27,809 nt of DNA from Oscillospiraceae bacterium (GTDB taxonomy: Bacteria > Bacillota > Clostridia > Oscillospirales > Ruminococcaceae), in contig JAAVIG010000206.1 in assembly GCA_014796735.1 (NCBI GenBank), positions 1 to 27,809 on the forward strand, given 5' to 3'. The position numbers and the translations under genes are program-made. The notes beneath the pieces were generated by a model, which was not told the DNA's origin, ran no database searches, and saw only the letters and a program-made list of their open reading frames with translations. Shown one piece after another: positions 23,500 to 27,809 of the stretch. Each line of letters opens with the position of its first letter. Positions within the stretch are counted from its first letter, which is position 1.

Positions 23500-25581
23500 T
23501 TATCGGCTTTTAACTTTTATTTTCTTTTTCTCTACCGCTCTGAAAAACAGTATCAAAACCGCCGCGGCAGCCGCAAACGCCGCAAAAGTAAATTGCGTAT
23601 GTACCCCTCCCGAGATCAGCAATCCCAACTGATAAACTATCAGCGACACGGTATAAGCCAGCATCGTTTGATACAAAAGCGCAAACAACGTCCATTTAAA
23701 GCTGTTCATTTCCTTCCCGATCGCGGTAACAGCCGCTATACAGGGAGAGCAAAGCAGATTGAAGATCAAAAAGGAAAACGCTTCAAGCCCTCCATTAAAT
23801 ACGCTTTCCGCCGTTCCTACCACTCCGAATACCCCCACCAATTCCTCTTTGGCAAGCAGTCCCATTAAAGAAGCCACCGCCGCCCGCCAATCTCCGAAGC
23901 CCAGAGGGGTAAATATCGGCGCGATCTTTTCACCCGCCGAGCCTAATATACTGTTTAAGGAATTTTCGGCGGGAGCTATTCCAAAGCTTGTTATTTTAAA
24001 GCCCGACAAAAACCATATAGCGGCGGAAGCAAGCAATATTACCGAGCCTGCCCTTTTTACAAAGGAGGAGGTGCGTTCATAAACCGTTTTAAGCGTGTTT
24101 TTAGCCGTCGGCATACGGTATTCGGGAAGCTCTATTATAAAAGGAGCGTTGGTATCCTTAAAAATAAAAGTATTTTTTAATATCAGCCCTGACAGCAGGA
24201 CAGCCGAGATCCCGATAAGATAGCAAATAGGCGCCACCCACCATTTGCCCTCAAAAAACAGTACGGAAACCATTGAGATAACGGGAAGCTTCGCTCCGCA
24301 GGGCATAAAGGTAGAGGTTATTATCGTCATTCTTCGGTGGGCGGGGTTGTCTATAGTGCGGGAGGACATCACCGCGGGAACACCGCAGCCCGTAGCGATA
24401 AGCATAGGTATAAAGGATTTTCCAGACAGTCCGAAAAAACGGAAAAACCTGTCCATTATAAAGGCTGCCCTTGCCATATATCCTAAGTCCTCAAGCAGCG
24501 AAAGCATAAGAAACAGCAGAGCAAGCTGCGGCAAAAAGCCAAGCACCGAGCCTACGCCGCCTATTATTCCGTTTCGGATAAGGCTTACTGTCCAATCCGC
24601 GGTGTTGACCGAAACAAGAAAAGCTTCCAGCGCTTCGCCTAAGTCGTTTGTTATAAAATCCGTAAGCCATGCGCTCAGAAAAGAGCCTATGGGGCCCGCC
24701 GACAAAAAGTACACCAAAGCCATTATTGCAAGAAAACACGGTATCGCGGTATATTTTCCCGTTAATATGCGGTCGATCCTTTCCGTCGCCGTTGTTTCCG
24801 TTTTCGTTTTGACAACACATTCCTTAACGGTTTTTTCGATAAAATCGTATCTCTTGCTTATTATAATTTCCTCGCAGTCCGCCGCCATAGACCTTGAAAG
24901 ACCGCTTCTTATTTCGTTTATCTTCTCTTGTTCTTTCAAATCAAGCTTCAGACCGCCGCTGCCGCGCTCCAGAAGCTTTACGGCGGCCGACCGCGTTTGT
25001 TTTTCCGATATTTTTCCTTTAATTAAGGTCGATATTTGCCGCAGCGCGTTTTCCGTTTGCCTGCCGTAAAAGCCGAGATTCGGCAGATACGGCTCCTTTG
25101 CCGCTTCAACCGCCGCCCTGACCGCTTCGGAAAGCCCCTCTCCCTTTGACGCCGAGGTTTTAAGCACCTTTATGCCCAACAGTCGGGAAAGCTTTTCGGC
25201 GTCCGCTATTATACCCTTTTTTTCCGCGTAGTCCCACATATTAAGCATCAGAACAACGGGTATTCCTTTTTCCGTCAGCTGCGTTGTAAGGTACAGACTG
25301 CGTTCGATGCCCGAAGCGTCCGCAACGTTTAAAATCACGTCCGGAGCTTTTTCGGCTATGTATTTTTCGGTTATGATCTCCTCGCTTGTATAAGGGCTTA
25401 AGGAGTATATTCCGGGCAGATCGACAACGGTTATGTCGGAATTTCCTTTCAGTCTGCCCTTTTTTTCTTCAACGGTAACTCCCGCGCGGTTGCCCACGTA
25501 TTCCTTCGAACCCGTAAGAGCGTTAAAGACCGTTGTTTTACCGCAGTTTGGATTGCCTACAAGTGCGATGGTAAGTGACAT
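23500..25581 (-). CDS. feoB: Ferrous iron transporter FeoB
   Basis: A 693-residue FeoB, the membrane Fe(II) uptake protein. The cytoplasmic G domain at the N terminus has G1 GNPNCGKT (9-16), GNRAGVTVE as switch I, G3 DLPG (54-57) and G4 NMWD (114-117). A helical spacer domain follows to about 275, then the polytopic transport domain with GATE repeats, including GYMARAAFIMDRFFRFFGLSGKSF, GCGVPAVMSSRT and FMPCGAKLPV, whose cysteines are typical of iron transport. It has a short basic C terminus without a FeoC domain. No feoA is adjacent. The start ATG is preceded by AAAAGGGGAAAAATAA. It is downstream of cls on the same strand. Confidence 0.97.
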   Translation of the reverse strand: MSLTIALVGNPNCGKTTVFNALTGSKEYVGNRAGVTVEEKKGRLKGNSDITVVDLPGIYSLSPYTSEEIITEKYIAEKAPDVILNVADASGIERSLYLTTQLTEKGIPVVLMLNMWDYAEKKGIIADAEKLSRLLGIKVLKTSASKGEGLSEAVRAAVEAAKEPYLPNLGFYGRQTENALRQISTLIKGKISEKQTRSAAVKLLERGSGGLKLDLKEQEKINEIRSGLSRSMAADCEEIIISKRYDFIEKTVKECVVKTKTETTATERIDRILTGKYTAIPCFLAIMALVYFLSAGPIGSFLSAWLTDFITNDLGEALEAFLVSVNTADWTVSLIRNGIIGGVGSVLGFLPQLALLFLMLSLLEDLGYMARAAFIMDRFFRFFGLSGKSFIPMLIATGCGVPAVMSSRTIDNPAHRRMTIITSTFMPCGAKLPVISMVSVLFFEGKWWVAPICYLIGISAVLLSGLILKNTFIFKDTNAPFIIELPEYRMPTAKNTLKTVYERTSSFVKRAGSVILLASAAIWFLSGFKITSFGIAPAENSLNSILGSAGEKIAPIFTPLGFGDWRAAVASLMGLLAKEELVGVFGVVGTAESVFNGGLEAFSFLIFNLLCSPCIAAVTAIGKEMNSFKWTLFALLYQTMLAYTVSLIVYQLGLLISGGVHTQFTFAAFAAAAAVLILFFRAVEKKKIKVKSR

Positions 25582-25648
25582 TTATTTTTCCCCTTTTGTG
25601 ACGTTTGACGGTTATTCTGTACATTTTACGATAGGTTGTACGGAATTA

Positions 25649-25678
25649 TACCAATCCCGTTTTAAAAAGGAATCAGTA
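25649..25678. repeat. Degenerate copy of the MITE-like element
   Basis: Thirty bases run from TACCAATCCC to GGAATCAGTA, whose reverse complement is TACTGATTCC, with TTTTAAAAA between. This is the two element ends joined without a loop. TTA lies on the left, TCC on the right, so no duplication remains. Read toward feoB, its end contains GGTATAAT, a possible -10 box. Confidence 0.5.
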
Positions 25679-25704
25679 TCCATTCATACCATCTCGGGAA
25701 AGTA

Positions 25705-27261
25705 TCACATAAGCGGAGCAAACAGTCGTAAAATCAGCCCTGCCGCTTTTTTAAAGGGGTTAAGCCTTTTGCACTCCTCAAGAGTTATTTTCCGGCACAT
25801 TTTCAGCGTTTCCTGCATATCGTTCTCCACCTGCTCCACAACGGGATTTCTGTAAAAATAACAGCCGCATTCAAAATGCAGGAACAAGCTTCTGTAATCC
25901 AGATTTATGGAGCCTACCGTGGCTCTTATGCCGTCGCTCGCAAAGCATTTCGCGTGAACAAAGCCCGGGGTGTATTCATAAATTTCTACCCCCGCCTCTA
26001 TAAGCTCGGCATAATAGGAGCGGGCAAGGAGATAAGCGTACTGCTTGTCGGGAACGTGGGGCATTATTATAATGACCTCAACGCCCCTTTTTGCCGCGTA
26101 GGTCAGCGCCTGCATCATCTCGTTGTCTATAATAAGATACGGTGTCATAATATGAACATACCGCTCCGCTCTGTTTAAAATGTCAATATATACGGTCTCT
26201 CCCACGTTTTCGTTGTCAAAGGGACTGTCACCGTAGGGCATTGAAAAGCCGTCGGTATTTAAGCTTCCTTCCGTTATTTCGGGAAAATGGTATTTTATAT
26301 AGCTTTCATAATCGCCCTCGTCCCTTTCCGTTATGTTCCAGTTCTGCAAAAACATCATGGTAAAGCTTTTTACCGCTTCGCCCTTGAGCATAACGGCAGT
26401 GTCCTTCCAGTGTCCGTATTTTACGCGCTTGTTTATATACTCGTCCGCAAGGTTTACGCCGCCCGTAAAAGCCGTGTGCCCGTCTATCACAAGTATCTTT
26501 CTGTGGTCGCGGTTGTTCTGGACCGTGGACAAAACAGGTCTTATGGGAGAAAACATTTTGCATTTTATCCCTTTGCTTATAAGAGTACGGGGATACTTAT
26601 AGGGCAGCAGCGTAAGACTGCACATTCCGTCGTACATAACGCGGACGTCAACGCCCTCCTTTACCTTTTGCTCCAGTATTTCCAGTATACTGTCCCACAT
26701 TTCGCCTCGTTCCACTATAAAAAATTCCATGAAGATAAACTCCTTGGCTTTCAGCAGCTCGGTTTTCATTGACTCGAAGGCGTGATCGCCCAAGGAGTAA
26801 TACTTCACAAAGGTGTTTTTATAGATCGGATAGCCCGCGAATTTTTTCATATAAACGGCTAAATTGCTTTCCTTTGCGTCCGCTTCGGATAGTTCCTTTA
26901 AGTCGGTCTCGTTCTGCGGCATATATCCGGAGGTTTTTTTCACAAGCTCCACCGTTCTTTTTTTCATAATGTGGGTGCCAAGCTCAAGCTTTACGAAAAT
27001 GTACATGACCGTGCCGAAAATCGGTATCAGCATAACGGGTATCACCCACGCCAATTTGTAATACGGATTGGTTTTGTCGTTGATAATGTGAATAAGTACG
27101 ACCGCCGACAGCACATTGGAGGCAATGGTAAAATAAACAATATTATTTGAAAAAAACATCAATGCGGAAACTATAAAGTAAAGCTGTAATCCCAAACCCA
27201 GAATTACTACCATTGTTCGTCCGAATATTATGCGCCCCAAGCTTCTGAATTTTTTCTTCAT
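25705..27261 (-). CDS. cls: Cardiolipin synthase
   Basis: A 518-residue phospholipase-D family enzyme that joins two phosphatidylglycerol molecules into cardiolipin at the membrane. Two N-terminal helices (about 14-38 and 40-61) and a third near 68-92 match the PLDc_N region. Two catalytic HxKxxxxD motifs are complete: His253, Lys255, Asp260 (HRKILVIDG) followed by GGVNLADEYI, and His436, Lys438, Asp443 (HAKCFASDG) followed by GSINLDYRS. The C terminus FAPLM is typical of Firmicute cardiolipin synthases. I chose the ATG at 27261, which follows AGGAAAGG; a GTG nine codons earlier would place that site inside the coding region. Confidence 0.93.
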   Translation of the reverse strand: MKKKFRSLGRIIFGRTMVVILGLGLQLYFIVSALMFFSNNIVYFTIASNVLSAVVLIHIINDKTNPYYKLAWVIPVMLIPIFGTVMYIFVKLELGTHIMKKRTVELVKKTSGYMPQNETDLKELSEADAKESNLAVYMKKFAGYPIYKNTFVKYYSLGDHAFESMKTELLKAKEFIFMEFFIVERGEMWDSILEILEQKVKEGVDVRVMYDGMCSLTLLPYKYPRTLISKGIKCKMFSPIRPVLSTVQNNRDHRKILVIDGHTAFTGGVNLADEYINKRVKYGHWKDTAVMLKGEAVKSFTMMFLQNWNITERDEGDYESYIKYHFPEITEGSLNTDGFSMPYGDSPFDNENVGETVYIDILNRAERYVHIMTPYLIIDNEMMQALTYAAKRGVEVIIIMPHVPDKQYAYLLARSYYAELIEAGVEIYEYTPGFVHAKCFASDGIRATVGSINLDYRSLFLHFECGCYFYRNPVVEQVENDMQETLKMCRKITLEECKRLNPFKKAAGLILRLFAPLM

Positions 27262-27305
27262 TTTGATTTTCCTTTCCTGCAAAAACACGCGCTATCAGAT
27301 AATCA

Positions 27306-27336
27306 ACAGGCGCCACGCTGATTTCGTGACGCCTGT
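27306..27336. repeat. Strong hairpin upstream of cls
   Basis: ACAGGCGCCACG (27306-27317) pairs with CGTGACGCCTGT (27325-27336) with one mismatch and a 7-nt loop. It lies just beyond the stop of the chemotaxis remnant, so it may be that gene's terminator, although no T-run follows on the minus strand. Alternatively it belongs to the cls leader. Confidence 0.6.
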
Positions 27337-27365
27337 CCTTGAACATACTCTAAAAAACGATGCCG

Positions 27366-27590
27366 CTAAACCTTAAATGTCCTGATAAGCTCCTTATACT
27401 AATCCCTTTTTAAACTGTGGGTATTACGTCAGTTTAAAAAGGGATCGGTATTAAGCATGGCAGTCCGGCTTGACAGTTCTTCCGCAGCTGCCTTGATTTC
27501 CTCGGAGGCCGCGGCAATTCTTTGTACAACGGTTGAAATTTGACGACTATATTTGTCTGATCTAAGCTCACAGACTGCGCACGTCTTGCG
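27366..27590 (-). pseudogene. 3' remnant of a methyl-accepting chemotaxis protein gene
   Basis: On the minus strand a frame reads SRQISTVVQRIAAASEEI followed by KAAAEELSSRTAML, the typical C-terminal end of Clostridial chemoreceptors. Recognisable similarity starts near 27548, and the frame is closed by a stop at 27591-27593, so the whole sensing and signalling part is gone. After AML the frame enters a 54-bp MITE-like element and stops at a TGA inside it. Beyond the element the same frame resumes as KELIRTFKV and a TAG stop at 27366-27368. Removing the element and one TAA copy rebuilds MLKELIRTFKV, the usual receptor ending. Not functional. Confidence 0.8.
27397..27450. mobile_element. MITE-like element (54 bp) inserted in the chemoreceptor remnant
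   Basis: Arms of 21 bp (27397-27417 and 27430-27450) are inverted repeats with two mismatches around a 12-nt loop. The ends are TACTAATCCC and, reverse-complemented, TACCGATCCC. TTA flanks both sides (27394-27396 and 27451-27453). The duplicated target can be checked because the host reading frame is recognisable. Confidence 0.85.
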
Positions 27591-27691
27591 TCAGCTGATA
27601 TTTATCAATTTTTATACAATAGTATAACATAAAAAATTGAAAAAAGCAAGGGAAAATAAAAATTGAGTCGATTGAGCCGTTTCTTTTATAA

Positions 27692-27809
27692 TACTAAATC
27701 TCAATAAAAATCAGACAAATCCAACGACCGGGGCGTTCCTGCTCCGCGTCAGCCCGACTTGAAATATCCGCATATTCCTGCGTCGGGACTTCCTTGATCA
27801 GAAACGCCC
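27692..27809. mobile_element. MITE-like element, second copy, cut by window end
   Basis: It begins TACTAAATCTC, preceded by TAA (27689-27691), and aligns without gaps to the first 118 bases of the 157-bp element at 21356 with about seven mismatches. It runs off the window; the full copy should end near 27848. The stretch 27591-27691 before it is AT-rich and holds no gene I can see. Confidence 0.75.

Noticed and set aside
24245..25069. A 274-codon plus-strand frame under feoB
   Set aside because: It is antisense to the intact G domain and transport core of FeoB; its Ser/Pro/Ile-rich translation is typical of a shadow frame.
27262..27288. GTG start nine codons upstream for cardiolipin synthase
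   Set aside because: The AGGAAAGG site lies within this extension and is correctly spaced for the ATG at 27261.

Overview
The window looks like a chromosomal segment of a Bacillota bacterium of class Clostridia, most likely a gut or rumen Oscillospiraceae/Ruminococcaceae member. This is inferred from the gene set (YmfF/YmfH pair, L27 with a cleavable N-terminal extension plus its protease Prp, Mini-RNase III, YitT, Obg with an OCT domain), strong GGAGG-type ribosome binding sites and moderate GC content. No rRNA, tRNA, CRISPR array, phage gene or complete insertion sequence was seen.

Layout. (1) 1-5052, plus strand: a palindromic MITE-like element, a promoter, then ymfF-ymfH-lgt-folD and a small membrane protein, tightly packed with ATGA overlaps. 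(2) 5111-6326: a consensus promoter, a structured leader, rplU-prp-rpmA, and a clear intrinsic terminator. (3) 6365-10858: two GNAT acetyltransferases, then obg-mrnC-yitT-yebC. (4) 10859-11670: a long non-coding stretch holding an 89-bp MITE-like element, a consensus promoter and a roughly 255-nt leader with alternative pairings. (5) 11671-21204: an oligopeptide-type ABC importer operon, oppA-oppB-oppC-oppD-oppF, followed by a membrane-anchored ApbE-like protein. (6) 21205-21533: a palindrome and a 157-bp MITE-like element. (7) 21534-23317: an MFS transporter and a metallo-beta-lactamase-fold hydrolase. (8) 23500-27261, minus strand: cardiolipin synthase and FeoB. (9) 27262-27809: the 3' remnant of a methyl-accepting chemotaxis gene interrupted by a 54-bp MITE-like element, and a second copy of the 157-bp element running off the window.

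The most interesting system is the ABC importer. Almost every subunit departs from the textbook Opp layout. The binding lipoprotein appears circularly permuted: the segment that normally closes this fold lies just after the lipid anchor, and the protein stops where that segment would usually start. OppB has a roughly 270-residue extracytoplasmic insertion. OppD has a roughly 235-residue charged, partly coiled-coil insertion between Walker A and the Q-loop. OppF carries two C-terminal membrane helices. The operon ends with an ApbE-fold protein that seems to lack the usual catalytic residues. Together they suggest a distinct subclass of importer with extra parts on both faces of the membrane.

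The second theme is a family of short palindromic elements (about 54, 89, 112 and 157 bp) sharing TAC(T/C)(A/G) ends and flanked by 3-bp TAA/TTA duplications. One has landed inside the last codons of the chemotaxis gene, and the uninterrupted reading frame can be rebuilt by removing it. All family assignments were made by reading the sequence; no database search was possible.
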